A stretch of 64,000 bases of DNA, from positions 2,356,001 through 2,420,000 of the forward strand of contig OZ253486.1 of the NCBI GenBank assembly GCA_965261925.1, given 5' to 3'. A program made the translations under genes and the position numbers. This stretch comes from Bin87 sp965261925 (GTDB lineage: Bacteria; Chloroflexota; Dehalococcoidia; Lucifugimonadales; UBA3495). The notes under the pieces were generated by a model. That model worked only from the letters and a program-made list of their open reading frames with translations. It did no database searches and had not been told where the DNA came from. Below are positions 25,248 to 34,058 of this stretch, piece after piece; within the stretch, counting starts at the first letter, position 1; every line of letters begins with the position of its first letter.

Positions 25248-25658
25248 ATGGAAAACACCTTGGACTTGCTCAAGGAACTCACCGGTGACCCAAAGGTAAT
25301 GTGGGTCGTCGGTGGCGGTTCAGTGGTCAGCGAAAACCACGCTGACGGCATCACGCAGCCGGAAGTGCACAACGGCTGGGCCACCATCGAGGCGGACAAT
25401 TGGCACTTCCATCTGCAGTTGGAAAAGATCGACGGCATACAGTTCGTCGAGGCTACGAGCCACGGCGACCTGAAGTCCTATTACGTCAGGTTTTCCCACA
25501 ATTGGGACGAAACCCTGGTGCGCTGCTATTTCCCTAATCCCTATCTGGACGACGATGAGAAGCGTACCGAGTTCCAACCTGAAAAACTGCGCGCCTTCGA
25601 AGAGGCCCGCGACCGTTGGGTCGGTAAGGAGGACGACCTTGTCTTCGTCGAACGCTGA
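25248..25658 (+). CDS. Small conserved protein of the cobN locus (possibly ChuX/HutX-like)
   Basis: 136 residues, not recognised with certainty. The stretch ADNWHFHLQLEKIDGIQFVE with a His-x-His and a following beta-rich domain is reminiscent of the ChuX/HutX haem-utilisation fold, which would make a tetrapyrrole-binding role attractive, but this rests on pattern only. AGGAGGA precedes ATG 25248, 20 bp after cobN. Riboswitch-controlled by position. Confidence 0.55.
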   Translation: MENTLDLLKELTGDPKVMWVVGGGSVVSENHADGITQPEVHNGWATIEADNWHFHLQLEKIDGIQFVEATSHGDLKSYYVRFSHNWDETLVRCYFPNPYLDDDEKRTEFQPEKLRAFEEARDRWVGKEDDLVFVER

Positions 25659-25693
25659 TTAGCGCGATCACCGATATTGTCGCGCTGCCGGTA

Positions 25694-25722
25694 TTGTCCA
25701 ACCGGCGGTAAGGTACTAAAAT
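25694..25722 (+). promoter_or_regulatory. Promoter of cbtB
   Basis: TTGTCC (25694-25699), 17 bp, TAAAAT (25717-25722), 51 bp before the cbtB ATG. It lies behind two short hairpins (AGCGCGA/TCGCGCT and GCCGG/CCGGC), so cbtB can be expressed independently of the riboswitch. Confidence 0.6.
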
Positions 25723-25773
25723 GCCATTCGTTGATGCGACGCAGAACGTCCATCCAGCAAGAGGAGTGAAAAC

Positions 25774-25974
25774 ATGGGTATGATCAACCGTTTCCTGTCC
25801 ACCACCGACACCGCTGCATGGGCCCCGTGGCTGGTCCTCGGCGCCATGGCCCTCTACATAGTGGGCTACGTGGACGCCGGAGTGCACGCTGCTGCCGTCG
25901 GTTCGCCCGGCGTCCTGGGCACCGTTCACGAGTTCTTCCACCACGCCCGCCACGTTGCCTTCATGTGCCATTAG
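25774..25974 (+). CDS. cbtB: Cobalt transporter subunit CbtB
   Basis: 66 residues with one membrane helix (WAPWLVLGAMALYIVGYVDAG) and a His/Cys-rich C-terminus (HEFFHHARHVAFMCH), the hallmark of CbtB. Predicted partner of CbtA in a B12-regulated cobalt transporter (known from comparative genomics). AGAGGAG precedes ATG 25774. A strong terminator follows immediately. Confidence 0.92.
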   Translation: MGMINRFLSTTDTAAWAPWLVLGAMALYIVGYVDAGVHAAAVGSPGVLGTVHEFFHHARHVAFMCH

Positions 25975-25983
25975 GCTCTGATA

Positions 25984-26019
25984 CGGCCCGGTGTTGATGT
26001 GACGCCGGGCCGCGTTTTT
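25984..26019 (+). terminator. Terminator between cbtB and cbtA
   Basis: CGGCCCGGTG pairs with CGCCGGGCCG (one G-T pair) around a 9-nt loop, followed by CG and five T. Strong for this genome; it should reduce transcription into cbtA. Confidence 0.75.
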
Positions 26020-26186
26020 CTTCCGGCGGGAGCCGGAACGGGATCGGCAAGTTTCGCCGCGCGAACGCTCCCCGGAGCGTTGGAGGATTGCGCCCTGGAT
26101 CTGCCCGATCAGTCTGTCCGTTTACAACGCGGTTGGCCAGTTTGGCCGAACGAGCTGATCAGTCAGAGAGTCATTGGAGGACCAGT

Positions 26187-26984
26187 ATGACGCGTATTCT
26201 TCCCACTGCCCTGGTAATGGGTGTAATTGTAGGCCTCCTCGTCGCCGCCTACATGAACGTGTTCAACGTGCCCGTCATGGAATGGGCCATCGCCCTTGAA
26301 GGTTGCGACATCGATCGGGCCGGCTGCGCCGCGCAATTGGCGGCAGCGGAAGACGAGGCGCCATTGCCCCTGTCTTTCCTGACATCCCTGGGCGGCCAGC
26401 GCATTGGCATGAGCGTCGGGCTGGCCGTGGTCGGCGTCCTCTGCGCCGCCGTTTTCACCGGTTTGTACCATCTGATGCGCAATGCCACCCCGGGCTGGAA
26501 CCCGTGGGCATGGGCCGCGGTCGCCGGTCTGTTGGGTTTCTGGGGCGTGTCCTTGTACACCCAGATAAAATTCCCGCTCAACCCGCCTGGCATCGGCAGT
26601 GAGGGCACGTTGCTGGCCCGTCAGGGCTTCCAGTTCCTGTTCATCGCGGTTTCGACCCTTTCCGTCGCGGTCGTGGTGTACGGGGTCGGCGTGGTGAACC
26701 GGACTTCCGCGGCTTCGGGGCGTTGGCTGCGATACGGTGGTATCGGATTTGCCTACACCGTGGTGGCCCTCCTCCTCGCGTTCGCCTTGCCCGGTGTGCG
26801 CGACGCCGCTCCCGACTGGCTGCCCCCCGAACTCACCATCATGTTCCGCACCTTCACCGCTGGCGGCCACTTCCTCCTTTGGATGGGTATCGCCTTCGCC
26901 ACCATCGGTTACCGCTACTATCGCGAGCGTGACGTTCATGCCTATCCTCAAGTTCCGGGCTCGGCCCGGGCCACGTCCGCCTGA
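26187..26984 (+). CDS. cbtA: Cobalt transporter subunit CbtA
   Basis: 265 residues with about six membrane helices; the first begins at residue 8. Matches CbtA in length and in the conserved FLTSLGGQRIGMSVG and RNATPGWNPWAWAAVAGLLGFWGVSLYTQIKFPLNPPG-type segments (quoted in pieces). GGAGGACC precedes ATG 26187. A long 5' region (26020-26186) separates it from the terminator after cbtB; no promoter there is convincing. Confidence 0.88.
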   Translation: MTRILPTALVMGVIVGLLVAAYMNVFNVPVMEWAIALEGCDIDRAGCAAQLAAAEDEAPLPLSFLTSLGGQRIGMSVGLAVVGVLCAAVFTGLYHLMRNATPGWNPWAWAAVAGLLGFWGVSLYTQIKFPLNPPGIGSEGTLLARQGFQFLFIAVSTLSVAVVVYGVGVVNRTSAASGRWLRYGGIGFAYTVVALLLAFALPGVRDAAPDWLPPELTIMFRTFTAGGHFLLWMGIAFATIGYRYYRERDVHAYPQVPGSARATSA

Positions 26985-27017
26985 TCCGATGCTCTCATCC
27001 GCTGACCCGGTGATCTC

Positions 27018-29090
27018 GTGACCCAGCCCACCATTGCCCGGGAACCCAGGTTCCCCTTCACCGCCATCGTCGGTCAGACCCCGATGAAGCGTGCGTTGCT
27101 GCTCAACGCCATCAACCCCCGTATCGGTGGCGTGCTGGTTCGGGGCAAGAAGGGCACCGCGAAGAGCACGGCCGTCCGTTCGCTGGCCGCGCTGCTGCCC
27201 CAGGTCCCAGTTGTTCCGGGATGCCCCTACAGTTGCCAGCCCGGTGCTCCCCAGGATGTGTGCCAGTGGTGCCAGCAGGCCGGAATGCCGGGCGGTCCGT
27301 CCGCTCGCCAGGTCCGTATCGTCGACCTGCCGGTTGGAGCCACCGAAGACCGTCTCGTCGGTTCGCTGGACATCGAGCAGGCCATCAAGTCCGGCGAAAA
27401 GAATTTTGAGCCTGGGCTGATCGCCTCTGCCCACCGCGGCATCCTGTACATCGACGAGGTCAACCTCCTCAACGACCACCTCGTCGACGTGTTGCTCGAC
27501 GCCGCCGCCATGGGCCGCAACTACGTGGAGCGCGAGGGCATATCGGTCAGCCACGACGCGGAGTTCATGCTGGTTGGCACCATGAACCCGGAGGAGGGCG
27601 ACCTCCGCCCTCAGCTCCTGGACCGCTTTGGGCTGGCCGTTGAGGTTGACGGTGTTTTCGAACCCCCCGAACGCCGCGAGGTCGTGCGCCGCCGCATCGC
27701 TTTCGAGGGCAGCCCCTTTGAGTTCATGGACGGTTGGGCAGACGCCGAACAGGCCGAGCGGGAGCGGTTGCTCAGCAGCCAGCAGCGCCTGGCCGAAGTG
27801 GTCGTCCCCGACTCGATCCTCGAGCTCATCACCGACATCTGTGCCGAGTACCAGGTAGACGGTCTGCGCGGCGACATCGTGATGTACAAGACCGCCAGTA
27901 CCATCGCGGCCTACGAGGGTCGCACCGTCGTCGACGTAGAAGACGTGCGTGAAGCCGCGCTGATGGCCCTCCTCCACCGCCAACGTCGCCAGCCATTCCA
28001 GCAGCCCCATCTCGTCACCGAGCAGCTGGACAATATGCTCGACGACTTCCAGAACCAGCAGCGCGACCGGGAGCCGTCAAACGACCAGGACTCTGGTAAT
28101 GACGACCCCGGCGATTCCGATAGCGATAGAGAACCCGACCCTTCCGAAGATCAGGCTGAAGAACCAACCGACGCCGCCCTCGGCGACGAATGGTTCGAGG
28201 TAGGCGACCCCTACGCTGTCCAGAACCTCCAGGTCCAGCCTCCCGACCGGCGTGCTCGGCACTCTTCCGGTCGCCGCGCTACCACCGTGAGCGGCACCTC
28301 GGTCGGGCGTTACGTCGGCGCCCGCCTCCCCGAAGGCCCCGCGTCCGACCTGGCGCTGGACGCCACCCTTCGCGCCGCCGCTCCGCACCAGCAGTCCCGC
28401 CGCCAGGCCGCGGACGGGGACGCCTCAGCCCTCCTCATAGAACCTTGGGATGTCCGTGAAAAAGTCCGCGAGACCCACACCGGCTCGCTGATCCTGTTCG
28501 TCGTTGATGCCAGCGGTTCCATGGGCGCACAGCGTCGCATGGTTGCCGTCAAGGGCGCGGTCATGTCGCTGCTGCTCGACGCCTACCAGCGTCGCGATCG
28601 TGTGGGATTGATCGCTTTCCGGGGAACCGGCGCCGAGGTGCTGCTTCCACCCACCGGCAGCGTCGAAATGGCCCAGTGGTGTCTCCAGGAGATGCCCACC
28701 GGCGGGCGCACTCCCCTGGCCCGCGCCCTTTATCTTGCCATGGAAACTCTCGAAACCGAACGCCTGAAGGATCGGGACGTGCTGCCACTCCTGGTGCTGA
28801 TGTCCGACGGCCGCGCCAACGTCACCCTCGCCGGCGACCAGTCCTCCAACGTCCTCAGCCTTCCTGACGAAGTGCGTCACCTTAGCGAAACGGTCGCCTC
28901 CGCCAAAATCCCCGCCGTCGTCGTGGACACCGAGCAGGATTTCATCAAGCTCGAGCTCGCCAGGAACATCGCCGACGCCATGTCCGCGCGCTACATCAAG
29001 CTCGACGACCTGGCCGCGCAGAGTCTCGCCGACGCCGTCCGCAGCGAACTGCCCGGCGATCGACCGGTGGAAGATATCGCCCAGGCTTAA
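27018..29090 (+). CDS. ChlI/ChlD-type fused AAA+/VWA chelatase motor
   Basis: 690 residues. N-terminal AAA+ ATPase with Walker A GKKGTAKST (~43-51) and Walker B ILYIDEVNLL, a CPYSC...CQWC cysteine cluster near residues 74-93, then an Asp/Glu/Pro-rich linker (~345-385) and a C-terminal VWA domain with the MIDAS motif DASGSMG (~497). This is the BchI-BchD fusion used with CobN as an alternative to CobST. Start GTG 27018, 33 bp behind cbtA. Magnesium chelation is unlikely because no bacteriochlorophyll genes are present. Confidence 0.88.
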   Translation: MTQPTIAREPRFPFTAIVGQTPMKRALLLNAINPRIGGVLVRGKKGTAKSTAVRSLAALLPQVPVVPGCPYSCQPGAPQDVCQWCQQAGMPGGPSARQVRIVDLPVGATEDRLVGSLDIEQAIKSGEKNFEPGLIASAHRGILYIDEVNLLNDHLVDVLLDAAAMGRNYVEREGISVSHDAEFMLVGTMNPEEGDLRPQLLDRFGLAVEVDGVFEPPERREVVRRRIAFEGSPFEFMDGWADAEQAERERLLSSQQRLAEVVVPDSILELITDICAEYQVDGLRGDIVMYKTASTIAAYEGRTVVDVEDVREAALMALLHRQRRQPFQQPHLVTEQLDNMLDDFQNQQRDREPSNDQDSGNDDPGDSDSDREPDPSEDQAEEPTDAALGDEWFEVGDPYAVQNLQVQPPDRRARHSSGRRATTVSGTSVGRYVGARLPEGPASDLALDATLRAAAPHQQSRRQAADGDASALLIEPWDVREKVRETHTGSLILFVVDASGSMGAQRRMVAVKGAVMSLLLDAYQRRDRVGLIAFRGTGAEVLLPPTGSVEMAQWCLQEMPTGGRTPLARALYLAMETLETERLKDRDVLPLLVLMSDGRANVTLAGDQSSNVLSLPDEVRHLSETVASAKIPAVVVDTEQDFIKLELARNIADAMSARYIKLDDLAAQSLADAVRSELPGDRPVEDIAQA

Positions 29091-29201
29091 ACGCCTCCGG
29101 TCTCCCGGCGTGACCGTCATACTTGGGCGGATCTTCGTCTCCGATTAAGCCGGATCCGCCACCCCGGCGTTGATCCCTCCCCGCTGCATTCAACCGCGCA
29201 G

Positions 29202-29210
29202 TGATAACAT
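29202..29210 (+). promoter_or_regulatory. Extended -10 promoter for glyQS
   Basis: TGA followed by TAACAT (29205-29210), 34 bp before ATG 29245. Just upstream a GGCGGATC/GATCCGCC hairpin (about 29136-29161) separates it from the chelatase gene. No T-box motif was found. Confidence 0.4.
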
Positions 29211-29244
29211 ATCTCGATCCTGATCCTGATAACGAGGTCCCAGT

Positions 29245-30564
29245 ATGCCGCGCACCCTCCCCTATGCCGATATGGATAAAGTCCTGTCTCTCTCCAAGCG
29301 CCGGGGTTTCGTTTTCCAGTCCAGCGAAGTGTACGGCGGTCTCGGATCTACCTGGGACTACGGCCCTCTGGGCGTCGAGCTCAAGCGCAGCGTCAAGGAG
29401 GCGTGGTGGCGTTCCGTCGTCTCCGAGCGCGACGACGTGGTGGGCCTGGACGCCGCCATCCTGATGCATCCCCGGGTTTGGGAAGCCAGCGGTCACGTGG
29501 AGAACTTCAGCGACCCGCTGGTCGAGTGTCGCCAATGCCACCGCCGCTTCCGGCAGGATCAGCTCGAAACCGACGCGTGTCCCGAATGCGGCGGTGACTT
29601 CACCGAACCGCGCCGCTTCAACCTCATGTTCCGTACCTTCATGGGCCCGGTCGAAGACTCCAGCAACGAGGTGTTCCTGCGGCCCGAAACCGCTCAGGGC
29701 ATCTTCGTCAACTTCCAGAACGTCCAGACCGCCACCCGCAAGAAGCTGCCCTTCGGCATCGCCCAGATCGGCAAGGCCTTCCGTAACGAGATCACCCCCG
29801 GCAACTTCACCTTCCGCACGCGCGAGTTCGAGCAGATGGAGATCGAGTTCTTCGTCAAGCCCGGCTCGGACGACGAATGGCTGCAACAATGGGTGCGCGC
29901 CCGTTTCGACTGGTATGTGAACTACGGTATCCGCCCTGGTAACCTTCGCCTCCGCGAACATGCCGGCGATGAACTCGCCCACTATGCCAAGGCCACCTAC
30001 GATATCGAGTACCGCTTCCCTTGGGGCTGGGGCGAGCTCGAAGGCATCGCCAATCGCGCCGACTTCGACCTCGGCCGCCACAAGGAATTCAGCGGCGAGG
30101 ACCTCACCTACTTCGACGACGAACTTCACGAACGTTATCTGCCCTACGTTATCGAACCTTCGGGCGGTGTCGACCGCGCCACCCTCGCCTTCTGGCTGGA
30201 CAGCTACGACGAGGAGCCCGACGGCAAGGACACGCGCACGGTGCTCCATTTCCACCGCGCCCTGGCGCCGGTCACCGTCGCTGTGCTTCCCCTGAGTCGC
30301 AACGCCCGCCTGGCCCCCACGGCTCGCAGCGTGTACGACTTGGTCCGCCGCCGTTTCCGCACCCAGTTTGACGACGCCCAGAGCATCGGGCGCCGCTACC
30401 GTCGCCAGGACGAGATTGGCACCCCATACTGCGTCACCGTCGATTTCGACACCCTCGACGACCACGCCGTCACCATCCGCGACCGCGACACCATGATCCA
30501 GCAGCGCATTCCGGTCGCCCGCCTCCTCGACGTCCTGCAGGACCGCTACGACCACGGCTGGTAA
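29245..30564 (+). CDS. glyQS: Glycyl-tRNA synthetase (single-chain)
   Basis: 439-residue class II synthetase of the dimeric alpha2 type. Seen: KRRGFVFQSSEVYGGLGSTWDYGPLG, a zinc ribbon CRQCHRRF...CPECGG (~95-115), RPETAQGIFVNF, motif 2 around FRNEITPGNFTFRTREFEQMEIEFF, and the C-terminal anticodon domain ending in RLLDVLQDRYDHGW. Complete and single-copy in this window. Confidence 0.96.
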   Translation: MPRTLPYADMDKVLSLSKRRGFVFQSSEVYGGLGSTWDYGPLGVELKRSVKEAWWRSVVSERDDVVGLDAAILMHPRVWEASGHVENFSDPLVECRQCHRRFRQDQLETDACPECGGDFTEPRRFNLMFRTFMGPVEDSSNEVFLRPETAQGIFVNFQNVQTATRKKLPFGIAQIGKAFRNEITPGNFTFRTREFEQMEIEFFVKPGSDDEWLQQWVRARFDWYVNYGIRPGNLRLREHAGDELAHYAKATYDIEYRFPWGWGELEGIANRADFDLGRHKEFSGEDLTYFDDELHERYLPYVIEPSGGVDRATLAFWLDSYDEEPDGKDTRTVLHFHRALAPVTVAVLPLSRNARLAPTARSVYDLVRRRFRTQFDDAQSIGRRYRRQDEIGTPYCVTVDFDTLDDHAVTIRDRDTMIQQRIPVARLLDVLQDRYDHGW

Positions 30565-30679
30565 ATTTGAAACATGCGGCCGGGATCTAACTCCAAGGAA
30601 ACGAGGTTGCCGTTTTTGCTTTTGCAAGTTGAAACTTATTCTGTGCGCGCGTTCAATGAGAAATCGGTAGTCTTGCCGC

Positions 30680-31489
30680 ATGAATAATCCGAAAAGAAAT
30701 CACTACGTCCCCGAGAAATTGTCCGGCGCTTGGCGACACGCTAGCCGCCATATCTTCCAACTGGACAAAGATGCCGCGAGTCCGATCCCTAAATCGGTCA
30801 GCATCAACGATGCGGGTGTCAAACGACTTTTATATTCGCCAGAAATTGAAGATTATCTCGGGCGCTACGTGGAATCTCCTGCATGGCCTGTATTGGATCG
30901 CTTGAGAAGGCGCGAAGCTGTCTATTTCGAGGACATGGAACCGCTATTGATTTACATGACGTCCCAAATTGGGCGTACTCTGCCGATCCTGAAGGGTTTG
31001 GAAGAACGTAAAGTGGCCATGGAATCCAGAATATTTGAGACGTGGGCGCGCGAAGGCGAGGGCATCATCCGAGACGAGGATGACGACGAGATAGCCGAAT
31101 CGGCTTACCGTGAAGCCAAACAACGAGCGATAATCGGTCGATCTCCTGGGATACTCTACGTCATGAGGGGCATGACTTGGAAAGTCTTCGTCTTGCCCTC
31201 TCCTGGCGAGTTGATAACCAGCGATCACCCAGTGATTAGAATTGGGGACAAACTTTCCGATCCAGACGCCGCCATTTTCTTTCCGATTTCACCGATTTCA
31301 GTACTCATTGGGATGAAAGGTATCAACGCGAAATACACGCTTGAAAACGGTATCTGGGTTCCCGGACAGATGGTGCGATACGAAACAGTTGACGATTCAT
31401 ACGGTGAACGTGCTAACGTGGAAATCGCACGCCAAGCTTCGCGGTTTTTGTATGGACAGTCCGAAAAAGCTTTGATTTCGGCGATCTGA
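30680..31489 (+). CDS. DUF4238 protein
   Basis: 269 residues beginning NHYVPEKL near the N-terminus, the His-Tyr-Val-Pro signature of DUF4238, with ITSDHPVIR further on. Function unknown; members are often found in accessory or defence-rich regions. The base composition is visibly more AT-rich than the flanking glyQS and birA genes, a sign of recent acquisition. Confidence 0.75.
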   Translation: MNNPKRNHYVPEKLSGAWRHASRHIFQLDKDAASPIPKSVSINDAGVKRLLYSPEIEDYLGRYVESPAWPVLDRLRRREAVYFEDMEPLLIYMTSQIGRTLPILKGLEERKVAMESRIFETWAREGEGIIRDEDDDEIAESAYREAKQRAIIGRSPGILYVMRGMTWKVFVLPSPGELITSDHPVIRIGDKLSDPDAAIFFPISPISVLIGMKGINAKYTLENGIWVPGQMVRYETVDDSYGERANVEIARQASRFLYGQSEKALISAI

Positions 31490-31510
31490 GCTGGTGGCTA
31501 AACCCCGAAA

Positions 31511-32314
31511 ATGCCCCCTTCAATCGTCGCCCAAATGCTCCGCTCCGGCCTTTACACCGCCATCATCGGCCGTAGCGTGCGCTTCTACCAGTCCACCGGG
31601 TCCACCATGGACGATGCTGCCGAATGGGCCTGCGCCGGTGCCGAAGAGGGCGCTGTTGTCGTCGCCGAAACCCAGACCGCCAGCCGCGGTCGCCTGGGCC
31701 GACGGTGGATTTCCGATGAAGGCAACCTGTACTTCTCCGTTCTGTTCCGCCCGGAAATCGATGCGTTGCCGTTGCTCAGCCCGTTGGCCGGTGTGGCCGT
31801 CGTCCGTTCGATTCGTCAGGTGGCGGGACTGTATCCCAGCATCAAATGGCCGAATGACATAACCATCGGCGGTTTGAAAGTCGCCGGTATCCTCGCCGAA
31901 AGCGCCATGTCCGGCTCCCTGATACAGCAAGCGGTCGTTGGCATTGGAGTCAACGTGGCCTTGGACGTTTCAACAGACGCTGAAATCGCTGCCACCGCCA
32001 CCAGCCTGAACGAACTCGCGGAACCCCAAGTTGACCGATCCGAATTGCTTCGCCGCATCCTCCAGCACATGGACGCCCTGTACCTGGACGTCCGCCGCGG
32101 ACGTTCGCCCATCCCGGAATGGCGCCGTTGGCTGGATACGTTGGGCCAACGCGTGACCGTGACTCACCACGGTACTTCCAATGTCGGTCTCGCCGAGGAT
32201 ATCGACGATCTCGGCAATCTGATGCTCCGTACCGACGAGGGAGAGTTGTTGACCCTTACCGCCGGAGACATTACCCTCCGTGCAGCTCAAGGAGAGCACG
32301 TCCCCAATGCTTGA
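31511..32314 (+). CDS. birA: Biotin--[acetyl-CoA-carboxylase] ligase
   Basis: 267 residues. Attaches biotin to biotin carboxyl carrier domains. Seen: STGSTMDDA, QTASRGRLGRRW (biotinyl-AMP binding loop), KWPNDI and GGLKVAGILAE, followed by a C-terminal SH3-like domain. No N-terminal DNA-binding domain, so it is a class I ligase without repressor function. Its last codons overlap the start of the next SDR gene by 8 bp. Confidence 0.93.
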   Translation: MPPSIVAQMLRSGLYTAIIGRSVRFYQSTGSTMDDAAEWACAGAEEGAVVVAETQTASRGRLGRRWISDEGNLYFSVLFRPEIDALPLLSPLAGVAVVRSIRQVAGLYPSIKWPNDITIGGLKVAGILAESAMSGSLIQQAVVGIGVNVALDVSTDAEIAATATSLNELAEPQVDRSELLRRILQHMDALYLDVRRGRSPIPEWRRWLDTLGQRVTVTHHGTSNVGLAEDIDDLGNLMLRTDEGELLTLTAGDITLRAAQGEHVPNA

Positions 32315-33116
32315 AAACCTCTACCTCGAAGGCAAAGTGGTTGTCATTACCGGGGGCGGCACCGGTCTGGGTCTGGAAATGGTGCGCGCCCTCACCCGCT
32401 CCGGCGCCAACCTCGTCATCGCTGGTCGCCGCCCTGGCCCCATCGAGGCCGCCCGCGACGAGGTCATCGCCGCCGGCCAGGACGCCATCGCCGTGCCCAC
32501 CGATGTCTCCAAGTCGTCGGATGTCGACGCCCTGGTCGCGGCTGCCATGTCCCATTTTGGACGCGTTGACGTGCTCATCAACAACGCTGCCATGGTCGCC
32601 GAGAACGTGCTCAAACCCATCTGGGAGATCACCGACGACGATTGGGAATCAGCGATGTCCGTCAACCTCTCCGGCGCTTTCTACTGTGCACGCGCCGCCG
32701 CCAAGCCCATGGCCGACGCCGGTAAGGGCAAGATCATCAACGTGGCTTCCGGCTTCGGCCTCCGGGGTGGTCGCGACATCTATATGTACTGCTCCTCCAA
32801 GGGCGGGGTGATTCAGCTGACCCGTGTCCTGTCGTTCAGCCTGGCCCGCTACGGCATCACCGCCAACAGCATCGTCCCCGGCTTCATACCAACCATCGAC
32901 CCGGGCGCCGACATCAATCGCACCCTGCCCCAGTCCGGCGACTTCCTGCCCACCGGCAAGCTGGGCAAGCCCGAGGATCTGGGCCCCGTAGCCGTCTTTC
33001 TCGCCTCCGACGCCTCCGACTACATGACCGGCGAGATGTTCATCCTCGACGGCGCCGGCCTCGCTGCCGGCATCACCCCCACTGGCCACGCGCCTCTTGC
33101 CGCGCTGGAACCGTGA
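32307..33116 (+). CDS. SDR family oxidoreductase
   Basis: 269 residues, intact classical SDR: GGGTGLG loop, NNAA, catalytic YCSSK, and DGAGLAAGI tail. ATG 32307 overlaps the birA stop and has GGAG 12 bp upstream; a GTG at 32280 is a weaker choice. Substrate unknown. Followed by a second, degenerate SDR, so the two may work as a pair. Confidence 0.9.
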   Translation: MLENLYLEGKVVVITGGGTGLGLEMVRALTRSGANLVIAGRRPGPIEAARDEVIAAGQDAIAVPTDVSKSSDVDALVAAAMSHFGRVDVLINNAAMVAENVLKPIWEITDDDWESAMSVNLSGAFYCARAAAKPMADAGKGKIINVASGFGLRGGRDIYMYCSSKGGVIQLTRVLSFSLARYGITANSIVPGFIPTIDPGADINRTLPQSGDFLPTGKLGKPEDLGPVAVFLASDASDYMTGEMFILDGAGLAAGITPTGHAPLAALEP

Positions 33117-33261
33117 TCCGACCGGCGTCAACACGACTGCGCCAGATCCACGGAGTCTCGCGAAAGTCATCGCGAGAACACTAGCTGGCTCAAATTGGGC
33201 CTGCCCAACCCTGCACCGCTCTCAACTGACCAACGACGATCATCGCGAGGAGCCTAGCCCC

Positions 33262-34044
33262 GTGGCAATCCCGTCCCAGTCACATCTGCCCGCTGAGTTC
33301 GACCTCGCCGGCCACACCGCCATCGTCGCCTCTGCCGGCGGTGATGAAACTCCTTTCCTCGCGGCCGCTCTAGCCGAAGCCGGCGCTGCCGTATTTGTCG
33401 CCGCCCGCCACCGTTCCGCTGCGGCCGCCATCGCGGATGCCGTGACCGCCGTCACCGGCCGGGAGACCCATCGCCACGTGGGACGTTGGGACACGCCTGC
33501 GGATGCCGCCGCAGTCCTCGAATCTTTTTCCACCGCCTACCCACGCGCCGACATCCTGGTCAGCGACACCCGCAGCTTTTTCGCCAAGCCCGCCGCCGAC
33601 ATCGAACTTGCCGAATGGGACGAGCTGCACGCCCGCAACGTCCGCGCCACTTTCATGCTCAGCCAGGCCGTGGGTCGACGAATGCTGGACCAACGCTACG
33701 GCCGCATCGTAAACGTTATTTCGAACCTGGCCGAGCGTGCCGTCATCAACTGTTCTGCATACAGCGCGACCCAGGCCGCCGTCCTGTCCCTCACCCGCTC
33801 CCTCGCGGTAGAATGGGGCCGCAGCGAAATCCGCGTCAACGCCGTCGGTTCCGGCTGGTCAACCGCGGAGGACATCCCGCTGGAAATCCAACGGGAGGAA
33901 CTCCTGGTCCGCTACACCCCCATGCGTCGTAAGGGTCATCCTCGCGACCTGGCCGCCATGCTCGTTTATCTCTGCTCCCCGCATTGCGATTACCCCTCGG
34001 GCCAGCCCGTGTACATCGACGGCGGCCTCAACGCCCACCCGTAA
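33262..34044 (+). CDS. Degenerate SDR-fold protein lacking catalytic Lys
   Basis: 260 residues with an SDR fold throughout, but the Gly-rich cofactor loop is ASAGGDETPF and the YxxxK motif reads YSATQ, with Gln replacing the essential Lys. The rest (AEWDELHARNVRATFMLSQAV, DGGLNAHP) is well preserved, and the frame is intact. GTG 33262 with GAGGAG upstream. Either a pseudoenzyme partner of the neighbouring SDR or a protein with a different activity. Confidence 0.8.
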   Translation: MAIPSQSHLPAEFDLAGHTAIVASAGGDETPFLAAALAEAGAAVFVAARHRSAAAAIADAVTAVTGRETHRHVGRWDTPADAAAVLESFSTAYPRADILVSDTRSFFAKPAADIELAEWDELHARNVRATFMLSQAVGRRMLDQRYGRIVNVISNLAERAVINCSAYSATQAAVLSLTRSLAVEWGRSEIRVNAVGSGWSTAEDIPLEIQREELLVRYTPMRRKGHPRDLAAMLVYLCSPHCDYPSGQPVYIDGGLNAHP

Positions 34045-34058
34045 ATAGGGGTCAGACC

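Noticed and set aside
26163..28010. Long minus-strand open frame (615 codons)
   Set aside because: Antisense shadow of cbtA and the ChlID gene: biased composition, no ribosome-binding site, and the + strand genes have clear motifs.
29091..29244. T-box or other riboswitch before glyQS
   Set aside because: One GC-rich hairpin only; no T-box, glycine-riboswitch or other known consensus.
28996..30681. Long minus-strand open frame (561 codons)
   Set aside because: Antisense shadow of glyQS; GC-rich third positions keep the opposite frame open.
31816..32112. Minus-strand frame inside birA
   Set aside because: Shadow frame with no start signal; birA motifs on the + strand are complete.
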